Shown here: piece after piece, positions 1 to 5,858 of the stretch
Layout of the letters: every line of letters starts with the position of its first letter
How positions within the stretch are numbered: position 1 is the stretch's first letter
From: Polaromonas sp.
GTDB taxonomy: Bacteria > Pseudomonadota > Gammaproteobacteria > Burkholderiales > Burkholderiaceae_C
NCBI GenBank assembly: GCA_023259235.1
Contig: JAHFQQ010000216.1
Span: 1 to 5,858 of the forward strand
Length of the DNA: 5,858 nt
Direction: 5' to 3'
Notes under the pieces: generated by a model
The model's input: only the letters and a program-made list of their open reading frames with translations
What the model was told of the DNA's origin: nothing
The model's database searches: none
Program-made: the position numbers and the translations under genes

Positions 1-1
1 C

Positions 2-1174
2 TCGGCCATCGACGAACATGCGCGCGTCAACACGACCTCGGTTTATACCTCCGCGCGCATCTTCCCGATGCTGCCGGAGCGTCTGTCAACCGACCTGACC
101 TCGCTCGGCGCCGGCGAGGACCGGCTGGCGCTGGTGACCGAGATGGTCTTCGACGCTGACGCCACGCTGGCGAGTTCCACGGTATACCGGGCCATGGTGC
201 GCAACCAGGCCAAGCTGGCCTACGACGCCGTCGCTGCCTGGATCGAAGGAGAAGGCACGCTGCCAGCCGCGGCCGCGGCCGTTCCGGGCATGGAAGCGCA
301 GTTGCGCGCGCAGGACGCCGTGGCGCAGCAGTTGCGGAAACGCCGGCACACGGAAGGCTCGCTGGAATTCGAGACTTTCCAGCCCCGGGCCGTGTTTGAT
401 GGGGAGAAGGTCGTTGACATTCGGCAGCAGGTGCAAAACCGCGCGCGCCAGCTGATTGAGGAAGTGATGATCGCCACCAATGGCTGCACTGCGCGCTACC
501 TGGCCGCGCGGGGCGGCGCATCGCTGCGGCGCGTGGTCCGCTCGCCTGAGCGCTGGCTGCGCATCGTGGAAGTGGCGAGGAGCTACGGCGAATCGCTGCC
601 CAATGAGCCCGACTCGAAAGCGCTGGAGACCTTTTTGGCCAAACGCCATAAGGCCGACCCGCTGCGCTTTCCCGATTTGTCCCTGGTCATCGTCAAGCTC
701 ATGGGCCGGGGCGAGTACATAGTGGAATCGCCCGGCAAGGCGCCCATCGGCCACTTCGGCCTGGCGGTGCGCAACTATACCCACGCCACCGCGCCCAACC
801 GGCGCTTCCCCGACCTGATCACCTCGCGGCTGCTCAAGGCGGCGTTGGCCGACCAGCCGCCGCCGTACTCGAATGCCGAGTTGGAAAAGCTGGCCCTGCA
901 CTGCACCCAGCAGGAAGATGCCGCCCAAAGGGTGGAGCGGCGAATGCGCAAGTCCGAGGCGGCGCTGCTGCTTGAATCGCGCATCGGCGAGCGCTTTGAC
1001 GCCATCGTGACCGGCAACACCGACGCCGGCGTCTGGGTCCGGATCTTCTCGCCACCGACCGAAGGCAAGCTGGTGATGGGTGCGGCCGACTTCAAGGTCG
1101 GAGAGAAAATCCGCGTCAAGCTCGTTGCGGCGAATGTGGAGAGCGGCTTCATCGACTTCATGCGGACCGACTGA
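2..1174 (+). CDS. RNB-domain exoribonuclease (RNase II/R superfamily), C-terminal part, 5' truncated
   Basis: Processive 3'-to-5' exoribonucleases of this superfamily hydrolyse single-stranded RNA to nucleoside monophosphates in the cytoplasm. The frame is open from base 2, so the gene starts before the window; the first internal ATG (68) is not the start, because the residues before it (NTTSVYTSARIFPMLPERLS) already belong to the RNB domain. The visible 390 residues hold the second half of the RNB domain. It includes YTHATAPNRRFPDL (about bases 776-817), the family's arginine-rich active-site signature, a variant of the more usual HFTSPIRRYPDL form. The last 60 or so residues, from GERFDAIVTG onward, look like a degenerate S1 RNA-binding fold. 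The acidic metal-binding cluster of the catalytic site should lie upstream, outside the window, so activity cannot be confirmed here. It ends with TGA at 1172-1174, facing the VIT gene. RNase II versus RNase R type cannot be decided from this part. Confidence 0.92.
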   Translation, partial: SAIDEHARVNTTSVYTSARIFPMLPERLSTDLTSLGAGEDRLALVTEMVFDADATLASSTVYRAMVRNQAKLAYDAVAAWIEGEGTLPAAAAAVPGMEAQLRAQDAVAQQLRKRRHTEGSLEFETFQPRAVFDGEKVVDIRQQVQNRARQLIEEVMIATNGCTARYLAARGGASLRRVVRSPERWLRIVEVARSYGESLPNEPDSKALETFLAKRHKADPLRFPDLSLVIVKLMGRGEYIVESPGKAPIGHFGLAVRNYTHATAPNRRFPDLITSRLLKAALADQPPPYSNAELEKLALHCTQQEDAAQRVERRMRKSEAALLLESRIGERFDAIVTGNTDAGVWVRIFSPPTEGKLVMGAADFKVGEKIRVKLVAANVESGFIDFMRTD

Positions 1175-1185
1175 GCCACCCCAAT

Positions 1186-1208
1186 GGTTTGGCCCGCTGC
1201 GTCAAACC
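1186..1208. terminator. Hairpin between convergent genes, possible bidirectional terminator
   Basis: GGTTTG at 1186-1191 and CAAACC at 1203-1208 are perfect inverted repeats. A G-T wobble and a C-G pair extend the stem to 8 pairs, with a 7-base loop. It sits in the 46-base gap between the stops of the RNase (+) and VIT (-) genes, where a shared terminator would be expected. Neither strand has a run of T after the stem, so it is not a classical intrinsic terminator, and the assignment rests mainly on position. Confidence 0.35.
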
Positions 1209-1220
1209 TGGAAACGGCAG

Positions 1221-1922
1221 TCAGACGACCGCGCCGAACAGCGCACCCACACCCGCGGTGATGGCCATGGCGAGCGCGCCCCAGAAGGTGACCCGCCGCG
1301 CACCCGCCAGAACACCAGCGCCGCCTGCGCGCGCTGCCATGGCGCCCAACCCGGCCAGAAAAACCAGCGAGGTTCCCGACACCCAGGGAATCAGGCCTTG
1401 CACCGGAGCCAAAGCGGTGACGGCCAGCGGCAGCACGGCTCCAACCGCGAAGCTTGCGGCGGAGGCGAATGCCGCCTGAACCGGCCGCGCGGTCAATGCT
1501 TCCGAGATGCCAAGCTCGTCGCGCGCATGAGCGCCCAGCGCATCATGCGCCATCAGTTGCCCTGCAACCTGTTGCGCCAGATCGGGGGGCAGCCCGCGCG
1601 CAACATAGATGGTCGCCAGTTCGCGGCGTTCCGCGGCGGGGTCCGCATCGAGCTCGACACGCTCGCGCGCCAGGTCGGCTTTTTCGGTATCCGCCTGGGA
1701 ATGAACCGAGACATATTCACCGGAAGCCATCGACATCGCTCCCGCCATCAGTCCCGCAACACCGGCCACCAGAACACTGTGCTGGTCTGAGCCGGCCGCC
1801 GCAACGCCGACCACCAGACTGGCCGTCGAGACGATGCCGTCGTTGGCGCCGAGCACGGCAGCGCGCAACCAGCCGATGCGATCGGTACGATGGCGTTCAG
1901 CGTGGCGACGCAATGATTTCAT
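1221..1922 (-). CDS. VIT1/CCC1-family iron/manganese transporter
   Basis: This 233-residue membrane protein has the usual length of bacterial VIT (vacuolar iron transporter-like) proteins, which move Fe2+ and/or Mn2+ out of the cytosol. Visible family marks are LGANDGIVSTASLVVGV (residues 24-40, first membrane helix with its conserved Asp28), then GAMSMASGEYVSVHSQAD (61-78) with paired methionines and Glu69. A charged stretch rich in Glu (80, 87, 90, 98, 101) follows, matching the cytosolic metal-binding helices, and then LMAHDALGAHARDELGI (123-139). Three hydrophobic segments close the protein (about 147-171, 178-198, 211-233). I place the start at 1922 (MKSLRRHAER), with a modest purine-rich AAAGAA upstream. 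The frame stays open to an ATG at 1988, but the added 22 residues do not resemble the family and that ATG lacks a ribosome binding site. No ferritin-like domain is fused. The gene is divergent from the MFS gene. Metal specificity is inferred from the family only. Confidence 0.93.
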   Translation of the reverse strand: MKSLRRHAERHRTDRIGWLRAAVLGANDGIVSTASLVVGVAAAGSDQHSVLVAGVAGLMAGAMSMASGEYVSVHSQADTEKADLARERVELDADPAAERRELATIYVARGLPPDLAQQVAGQLMAHDALGAHARDELGISEALTARPVQAAFASAASFAVGAVLPLAVTALAPVQGLIPWVSGTSLVFLAGLGAMAARAGGAGVLAGARRVTFWGALAMAITAGVGALFGAVV

Positions 1923-2014
1923 GGCAGTTCTTTCGATCGACGGGTGGGATTGAAGCTCGACCGCAACACAAGTGCCCGTACACTTCATGCGAGTGCTTAG
2001 ATTGGAGCATACCC
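1923..2014. promoter_or_regulatory. Divergent intergenic region between the VIT and MFS genes
   Basis: These 92 bases must hold the 5' signals for both divergent genes unless promoters lie inside the genes. An inverted repeat AAGTG-N6-CACTT spans 1970-1985, and a further AGTG lies at 1992-1995, so related half-sites recur at short intervals. I see no convincing -35/-10 pair on either strand and no clear Fur-type box. The repeat arms are only 5 bases, so operator function is a guess. Confidence 0.4.
2004..2007 (+). promoter_or_regulatory. Ribosome binding site of the MFS gene
   Basis: GGAG lies 7 bases before the ATG at 2015. It decides the start of the MFS gene, because the same frame stays open leftward to 1454 across the antisense strand of the VIT gene. 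Confidence 0.75.
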
Positions 2015-3229
2015 ATGATCATCCGGCCGGGCAATCAGCCGCCCCCACCCGCCAAGACAGGCGGGGATCTGCCCGGGCTCCACCCGGACATTTTCAAGCT
2101 CGGCTTCGTCAGCTTTCTCACCGACCTCAGCTCGGAGATGATTTTTTCGGTGTTTGCAGTCTTTTTCACGACCATCGCCGGGGCGTCCGCATCCTTGCTG
2201 GGGCTGATTGAAGGGCTCGCCGACTTCTCGGCATCGTCCCTCAACTACCTGGCGGGCTGGCTGTCTGACCGAAGCGGCAAGCGCAAGTCCTTCGCCATCG
2301 CGGGCTACGGCTTTTCGACACTGGCCAAGACCATCCTGCTGGTGAGCAGTTCCATCCTTGGCCTGAGCCTGTTCCGGGTGATCGAACGCCTGGGCAAGGG
2401 TTTTCGCGGTCCACCGCGCGACGCCTGGCTCTCCAGCATTGCCAGCCAGAAAACACGCGGCTATTCGTTTGGCGTGCACAAGGCGCTCGACAAGGCGGGC
2501 GCGGTGCTTGGCCCGCTGGCCGCCTATGGCTTGCTCAAGTGGCTTGGCGAGTCGGCGGGCACTTACCACACGCTGTTCTGGGTCGCCTTCATCCCGGCCG
2601 CGCTGGCTGTGGCCATGCTGGCGATCATCCAGGACAAGCCCGGTACTCCCCACGAGCGCGAGAGCGTCAGCCAGAACTGGCAACTGCTCAGCCCCGGGTT
2701 CAAGCGCTTCCTGATTCCGGCGGGCATCTTCTCGCTGGCGTACTTCAGCCTCGGGTTTTTGCTGCTGAAGGCGCATGACACCGGTTTCAGCATGACGGAC
2801 ATCGTGCTGCTTTACGCCTTGTTCAACACCACCTGCGTCATGGTGGCGCCTCTTGTGGGCAAGCTCGGCGACCGGGTCGGGCGCAGCCGCATCGTCGTGC
2901 TGGGCTACGCCATTTACGGCTTGATCAACCTTGGGCTGGTATTTGCCAGCAGCAAGTGGCAACTGGTGGCGCTGTTTGCGATTTACGGCGTTTTTTATGC
3001 CATCGACGAATCGCAGGGCAAGGCGTTCATCGCGGACATCGAGCCGGAACGCCGTGCCACGGCCATGGGCGTTTACAACTTCGCGACTGGTGTGCTTTAC
3101 CTGCCGGCCTCGCTGGCGGCGGGCGCATTATGGACGCTTGCGCCGAATCTTGCGTTTGGGCTGGCTGCGCTGCTGTCGCTGGCCGCGATCGCGGCATTTG
3201 TGGCACTCAAGCCCGGCGCATCCATATAG
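2015..3229 (+). CDS. Major facilitator superfamily (MFS) permease
   Basis: This is a 404-residue inner-membrane secondary transporter of typical MFS length, with about twelve hydrophobic segments in two halves separated by a charged middle loop (about residues 206-230). The loop-2 motif GWLSDRSGKRK (81-91) and its second-half counterpart GKLGDRVGRSR (282-292) are the classic MFS motif A. FLTDLSSEM (34-42) in the first helix and RLGKGFRGPPRDAW (125-138) recall the MJ1317-like branch of the superfamily, whose substrates are largely unknown (from memory of the family). The start at 2015 is chosen for its GGAG ribosome binding site; the first 24 residues are proline-rich and hydrophilic. The gene is divergent from the VIT gene and convergent with the sensor kinase. 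Export of a drug, metal complex or metabolite are all possible; nothing in the sequence picks one. Confidence 0.93.
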   Translation: MIIRPGNQPPPPAKTGGDLPGLHPDIFKLGFVSFLTDLSSEMIFSVFAVFFTTIAGASASLLGLIEGLADFSASSLNYLAGWLSDRSGKRKSFAIAGYGFSTLAKTILLVSSSILGLSLFRVIERLGKGFRGPPRDAWLSSIASQKTRGYSFGVHKALDKAGAVLGPLAAYGLLKWLGESAGTYHTLFWVAFIPAALAVAMLAIIQDKPGTPHERESVSQNWQLLSPGFKRFLIPAGIFSLAYFSLGFLLLKAHDTGFSMTDIVLLYALFNTTCVMVAPLVGKLGDRVGRSRIVVLGYAIYGLINLGLVFASSKWQLVALFAIYGVFYAIDESQGKAFIADIEPERRATAMGVYNFATGVLYLPASLAAGALWTLAPNLAFGLAALLSLAAIAAFVALKPGASI

Positions 3230-3348
3230 CGTCATGGCGGCGCGCAAGCTCCCGATTCTCTTCGGGCTGCCCGGGTCAGACACGGGATCAAGGCATATTG
3301 CTATTTAATAGAGAGCATACTATGACCATAGTATCTGGTCTGGAACAA
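3230..3348. other. 119-base gap between converging MFS and kinase genes
   Basis: No gene is seen here. The left part is GC-rich with a weak hairpin (CCCGA at 3251-3255, TCGGG at 3262-3266) just after the MFS stop, lacking a T-run. The right part, about 3293-3334, is strikingly AT-rich for this window. It holds the small palindrome CTATTTAATAG (3301-3311) and the larger palindrome listed separately. An ATG at 3322 opens a frame that runs antisense through the kinase gene and is not a credible gene. Confidence 0.6.
3317..3334. repeat. 18-base AT-rich palindrome downstream of the sensor kinase gene
   Basis: ATACTATGACCATAGTAT has two perfect 8-base arms around a 2-base centre. It lies 14 bases past the stop of the kinase gene in that gene's direction, and about 87 bases past the MFS stop. 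As RNA it would form a 7-pair stem with a 4-base loop; on the kinase strand GCTCTCTATT follows, only mildly T-rich. It may be a terminator for one or both genes, a protein-binding palindrome, or part of a dispersed intergenic repeat. Confidence 0.5.
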
Positions 3349-4701
3349 CTATCGACTGGAAACAACGCGAACCTTCAGGCCGCCCAGTTCCGTCGAACCC
3401 ACAATCTGCAACTCCAGCCGATGCGCGGCCGCGATGCGCCGCACAATCGACCAACCCAGTCCGCTACCGCTCTCCGGGCTTCCAGGCACCCTGAAGAACC
3501 GCTCACCAAGACGCTGGCGTTCGGGGTCGGCCAGGCCCGGCCCGCTGTCTTCGACACTCAACACAATAAATCCGCTTTCCCGCTGCACCGGCACCTTGAT
3601 TTGCGCCGACGGCGGGCTGTAGCGCACCGCGTTATCGACCAGGTTGCGCACCAGCACCGCCAGCAGCGTCTCGTTGCCAGGAATGCTGCACGGCTCGATG
3701 GCCTCGAATTCCAGCGTCTGATTTTTACCAAGCGCCTTGGGTGCGACTTCACCTACCACCTGCCGGGTCAACGCGCTCAGATCGACGGCGGCCATGTCGG
3801 GCACGGCGTCCGCTTCCAGCCTGGACAGGGTCAGTAATTGCTCGACCAGTCGCGTGGCGCGGTCGCAGCCGTCCAGCGTGCCTTGCAGCGCATGCCGGCG
3901 CAAGGTGTCGTCGGCTTCGCCAAGCGCCACCTGCGCCTGCATGCGAATCGCCGCAATCGGCGTGCGCAGTTCGTGCGCAGCATCGGCCGTGAAGCGCCGT
4001 TCAGATTCCAGCAGCGTGCCAATACGCTCAAACAAACCATTCAGCGCGGTGACCATGGGAGCCATCTCCGAAGGCGCGCCGTCAAGCGAAACCGGCTGCA
4101 GCGCCAGCGCCTGACGCCCGGCCAGAGTGCGCCCGAGTCGACGTATCGGCGCCACCCCGCGGTACACCGCCCACCACACCGCCAGCGCCAGCAGCGGCAA
4201 GGCCACCGCCATCGGCCAAAGCATGCTGTGCAGCACGGCCCACAGGATGGAGGACCGCAAACTCGTGCGTTCTCCCACATACACCTGCACGTCGCGCTCG
4301 GCACCAGCAGTTGCAAAGACACGCCAGGCGTCGCCCTCGATCTGCACCGTCTTGAACCCGGTCTTGAAATGCTTGCCGACCTCGACCATCGGGGCGCTCG
4401 GCGCGTTGGCCGAGCGCAGCGCCAGCCGGCCTTCATGAAAGACCTGGAACGCCACCTTGGGCGCATAGCGGTGCAAGGTGGGCGCGTCGATTCCGTGTTC
4501 GTCGTCTCCGACATCATGCGCCTGTTGGACCACCAGCAGCGCGGCGGCCTGCGCGAGGTGGCTGTCGAGCAATTCATCAAGTTCCTGGCGCGCGTCAAAC
4601 CAGGTCAGCACCGCCGTGGCCAGCCAGACGCCCACCACCGCGGCGAGCACCAGTGTCAGCAACTGGCCTTGCAGCGAGCGCGGCGGCTTGACACGGGTCA
4701 T
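3349..4701 (-). CDS. QseC-like sensor histidine kinase
   Basis: This is a 450-residue inner-membrane sensor kinase that autophosphorylates on histidine and passes the phosphate to the regulator encoded just before it. Order of parts: membrane helix 1 (about 13-34), a periplasmic sensor region of some 115 residues, membrane helix 2 (about 152-180), a linker (181-235), the dimerisation/phosphoacceptor helix with FTADAAHELRTP (His243), then the ATP-binding domain. The ATP-binding domain has an N box (Asn353, Asp356, Asn357), a G1 box DSGPGL (385-390), an F box ERFFRV (400-405) and a G2 box GSGLGWSIV (412-420). All catalytic motifs are intact. The periplasmic part resembles QseC/TctE-type kinases and has an acidic patch, DVGDDEHGID (63-72). 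Its ATG overlaps the regulator's TGA as ATGA with no good ribosome binding site, which points to translational coupling. The signal is unknown; the name qseC would overstate what can be seen. Confidence 0.95.
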   Translation of the reverse strand: MTRVKPPRSLQGQLLTLVLAAVVGVWLATAVLTWFDARQELDELLDSHLAQAAALLVVQQAHDVGDDEHGIDAPTLHRYAPKVAFQVFHEGRLALRSANAPSAPMVEVGKHFKTGFKTVQIEGDAWRVFATAGAERDVQVYVGERTSLRSSILWAVLHSMLWPMAVALPLLALAVWWAVYRGVAPIRRLGRTLAGRQALALQPVSLDGAPSEMAPMVTALNGLFERIGTLLESERRFTADAAHELRTPIAAIRMQAQVALGEADDTLRRHALQGTLDGCDRATRLVEQLLTLSRLEADAVPDMAAVDLSALTRQVVGEVAPKALGKNQTLEFEAIEPCSIPGNETLLAVLVRNLVDNAVRYSPPSAQIKVPVQRESGFIVLSVEDSGPGLADPERQRLGERFFRVPGSPESGSGLGWSIVRRIAAAHRLELQIVGSTELGGLKVRVVSSR

Positions 4702-5369
4702 GATTTCGGTGCGTCGCTCAGCAGCATGTAGCCCACGCCACGCACGGTCTGGATCAGCGAGGCACCGAGCTTGCGCCTGAGATTGTGGATGTGCACCTCG
4801 ACGGCATTGCTTTCCACCTCCTTGCCCCAGCTGTAAAGCTGCTGCTCAAGCTGTTCACGCGAAAGCACGCGGTCGGCGCTCAGTATGAACGTTTGCAGCA
4901 GATCAAATTCGCGGGTTGACAGCGTGACGGCAACACCTGCCTGGCGCACGGAACGCGCCGCCGGATCAAGAACGACATCCTGCGCGCTCAGGCACTCCTG
5001 CGGCGCGCCATGGGCGCGGCGAACCAGCGCGCGCAACCGGGCCGCAAGCTCATGCAGATCGACCGGCTTGACGACATAGTCATCAGCGCCAACGTCAAGG
5101 CCGCGAATCCGGTCCGGCACGGCGTCGCGCGCGGTCAGCACCAGCACTGGTGTAATGATGCGCGCTTGCCGAACAGCGACCAGCACATCCAGGCCATCCT
5201 TGCGCGGCAACCCGAGGTCGAGTACCGCCGCGGCGTAGGGCTGGGCGCGCAACTCGCGCTCTGCGGCCTCGCCATCGCGCACCCAATCGACCTGAAAGCC
5301 GAGCTGGCGCAGTCCCGCCTGCAAGCCGTCACCGAGCAACGGGTCGTCTTCGGCAAGCAAAATACGCAT
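4698..5369 (-). CDS. OmpR-family response regulator, QseB/PmrA-like
   Basis: This 223-residue cytoplasmic transcription factor is activated by phosphorylation, most likely by the kinase encoded immediately downstream. The N-terminal receiver domain shows the acidic pocket (Glu7, Asp8, Asp9), the phosphoacceptor Asp51 in VLDLGLP, the switch Thr79 in LVLTARD and Lys101 in VVKPVD. The C-terminal winged-helix DNA-binding domain (about 128-218) contains LSTREFDLL, the SWGKEVESNAVEVHIHNLRRKL recognition region (in two parts, about 180-201) and the closing IQTVRGVGYML. Length and motifs are normal for the QseB/PmrA/TctD group. The start MRILLAEDDP is the usual one for the family; the only Shine-Dalgarno-like element, GGGA, lies rather far upstream. 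It follows the cytochrome gene by 38 bases, and that gap contains a direct repeat that could be an autoregulatory site. Confidence 0.95.
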   Translation of the reverse strand: MRILLAEDDPLLGDGLQAGLRQLGFQVDWVRDGEAAERELRAQPYAAAVLDLGLPRKDGLDVLVAVRQARIITPVLVLTARDAVPDRIRGLDVGADDYVVKPVDLHELAARLRALVRRAHGAPQECLSAQDVVLDPAARSVRQAGVAVTLSTREFDLLQTFILSADRVLSREQLEQQLYSWGKEVESNAVEVHIHNLRRKLGASLIQTVRGVGYMLLSDAPKS

Positions 5370-5374
5370 GACCG

Positions 5375-5398
5375 GAATTGTCCCATGAAGAATTGTCC
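5375..5398 (-). promoter_or_regulatory. Direct repeat GGACAATTC-N6-GGACAATTC before the response regulator
   Basis: Read on the - strand, GGACAATTC occurs twice, exactly, at 5398-5390 and 5383-5375, six bases apart. It lies in the 38-base gap between the cytochrome stop and the regulator start. OmpR-family regulators bind tandem direct repeats, so autoregulation is possible. However, the 15-base period is longer than the usual 10-11, and the downstream copy ends only 5 bases before the start codon. No matching promoter hexamers are evident. Confidence 0.35.
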
Positions 5399-5407
5399 AG
5401 CCATCAA

Positions 5408-5858
5408 TCAGTCGTTGTCGCGATCGTGGTTGCCGGCCCTGGCTGATGCCACGGCTCCGGCGTCAGGGCCAGCGCTCGAGGGCGCGCCTTGCCACTGCAG
5501 CCACCAGAAGCCCAGCACGGCTACCAGCATCAGCGCCGAAACAGTTCGCCAGGCGCTGCGCACAGCCTGTTGCGGCAAGCCCGGCTTGCGCCCGTGAATC
5601 ATCGCGCCGACCAGGTTTTCCTTGTGCAACCAGCTGGCGACCACGACACCCAGGACGTGAACACCGATCACGCCGAGCATGAAGCCGCTCGCAGCCTCGT
5701 GAAGATCCCCCAACCAGCCGCCAGCCAACTCGTTGTAGGACGCCCAGCCGGTCGCAACCACAACCACGGTCGAAACCAGCAGCAGGACAATGGCCACCGC
5801 ACCTGCGGGGTTGTGGCCCAGGTGATGCTCAGGCTTTCCGCGCAGCATGGTTCCAACG
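5408..5858 (-). CDS. Cytochrome b561-type membrane protein, C-terminal part, 5' truncated by window end
   Basis: This is a dihaem membrane b-type cytochrome of the bacterial cytochrome b561/hydrogenase b-subunit class, which carries electrons between the quinone pool and partner redox proteins. The frame is open to the window edge. The ATG at 5848 lies within the conserved cytoplasmic segment before HHLGHNPAGA, which in relatives is internal, so the true start is outside. Numbering from that ATG, three hydrophobic helices are visible (about 15-35, 51-74, 99-119). His50 (in DLHE) and His64 are 14 residues apart; two haem ligands in E. coli CybB have the same spacing (recalled, not checked). 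The tail after residue 120 is hydrophilic and low in complexity, rich in Ala, Gly and Asp, ending HDRDND. The gene is followed 38 bases later by the response regulator on the same strand and probably shares its transcript. The partner cytochrome is likely encoded further upstream. Confidence 0.85.
   Translation of the reverse strand, partial: VGTMLRGKPEHHLGHNPAGAVAIVLLLVSTVVVVATGWASYNELAGGWLGDLHEAASGFMLGVIGVHVLGVVVASWLHKENLVGAMIHGRKPGLPQQAVRSAWRTVSALMLVAVLGFWWLQWQGAPSSAGPDAGAVASARAGNHDRDND

Noticed and set aside
86..928. Long open frame (280 codons) antisense to the RNase gene
   Set aside because: It mirrors the codon pattern of the RNB gene in GC-rich DNA; its product is low-complexity, rich in Arg, Gly and His, with no recognisable domain.
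1454..2014. Upstream in-frame extension of the MFS gene
   Set aside because: It runs antisense through the VIT gene, gives Arg/Pro-rich nonsense, and a good ribosome binding site with normal family length supports the start at 2015.
1997..2962. Long open frame (321 codons) antisense to the MFS gene
   Set aside because: The product is a hydrophilic, Gln/Arg/Ala-rich shadow of a clear 12-helix transporter and has no credible start signals.
2956..3837. Open frame crossing the MFS 3' end, the gap and the kinase 3' end, including an ATG at 3322
   Set aside because: It overlaps two well-supported genes in the wrong frame or strand and shows no domain; the ATG at 3322 lies inside the palindrome and lacks a ribosome binding site.
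3838..4731. Long open frame (297 codons) antisense to the sensor kinase
   Set aside because: The Arg/His/Gln-rich composition is typical of antisense frames in GC-rich genes; the kinase on the other strand has all its catalytic motifs.
5010..5597. Open frame antisense to the regulator and cytochrome genes
   Set aside because: It spans two real genes on the opposite strand, with no domain and no start signals.
5848..5848. ATG at 5848 as the true start of the cytochrome b561-type gene
   Set aside because: The frame is open to the window edge, and the HHLGHNPAGA segment just after it is internal in family members, so the gene is truncated rather than short.

Overview
The window is GC-rich, densely coding bacterial chromosome. 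Its codon bias, the QseB/QseC-type two-component pair and the style of the proteins suggest a betaproteobacterium of the order Burkholderiales, plausibly family Comamonadaceae (inference; no marker gene is present to prove it). There are six protein genes, two of them cut by the window edges. I see no rRNA, tRNA, CRISPR array, insertion sequence or integrase.

Layout from left to right. (1) The 3' part of an RNB-domain exoribonuclease (RNase II/R superfamily), + strand, bases 2-1174, beginning before the window. (2) A convergent VIT1/CCC1-family metal transporter, - strand, 1221-1922; the 46-base gap between the two stops contains a short hairpin. (3) A divergent major facilitator superfamily (MFS) permease, + strand, 2015-3229, sharing a 92-base upstream region with the VIT gene. 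(4) A 119-base gap between converging genes with an unusually AT-rich patch and an 18-base palindrome. (5) A - strand block, in transcription order: the C-terminal part of a cytochrome b561-type membrane protein (5858-5408, start outside the window), an OmpR-family response regulator (5369-4698) and its QseC-like sensor histidine kinase (4701-3349). Regulator and kinase overlap by ATGA, and the cytochrome gene ends 38 bases before the regulator starts, so the three look like one operon.

Working together: the b561/regulator/kinase block is probably a membrane electron-transfer module transcribed with its own sensory system. Similar clusters are known in which a b-type cytochrome, small c-type cytochromes and a qseBC-like pair sit together. 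The VIT and MFS genes may be co-controlled from their shared intergenic region, with VIT exporting ferrous iron or manganese; the MFS substrate cannot be told from sequence. The RNase is a general RNA-turnover enzyme with no evident link to its neighbours. I found no convincing new biological system. The points worth a second look are small DNA motifs (a direct repeat before the regulator, the AT-rich palindrome, the divergent promoter region) and the cytochrome-sensor context.
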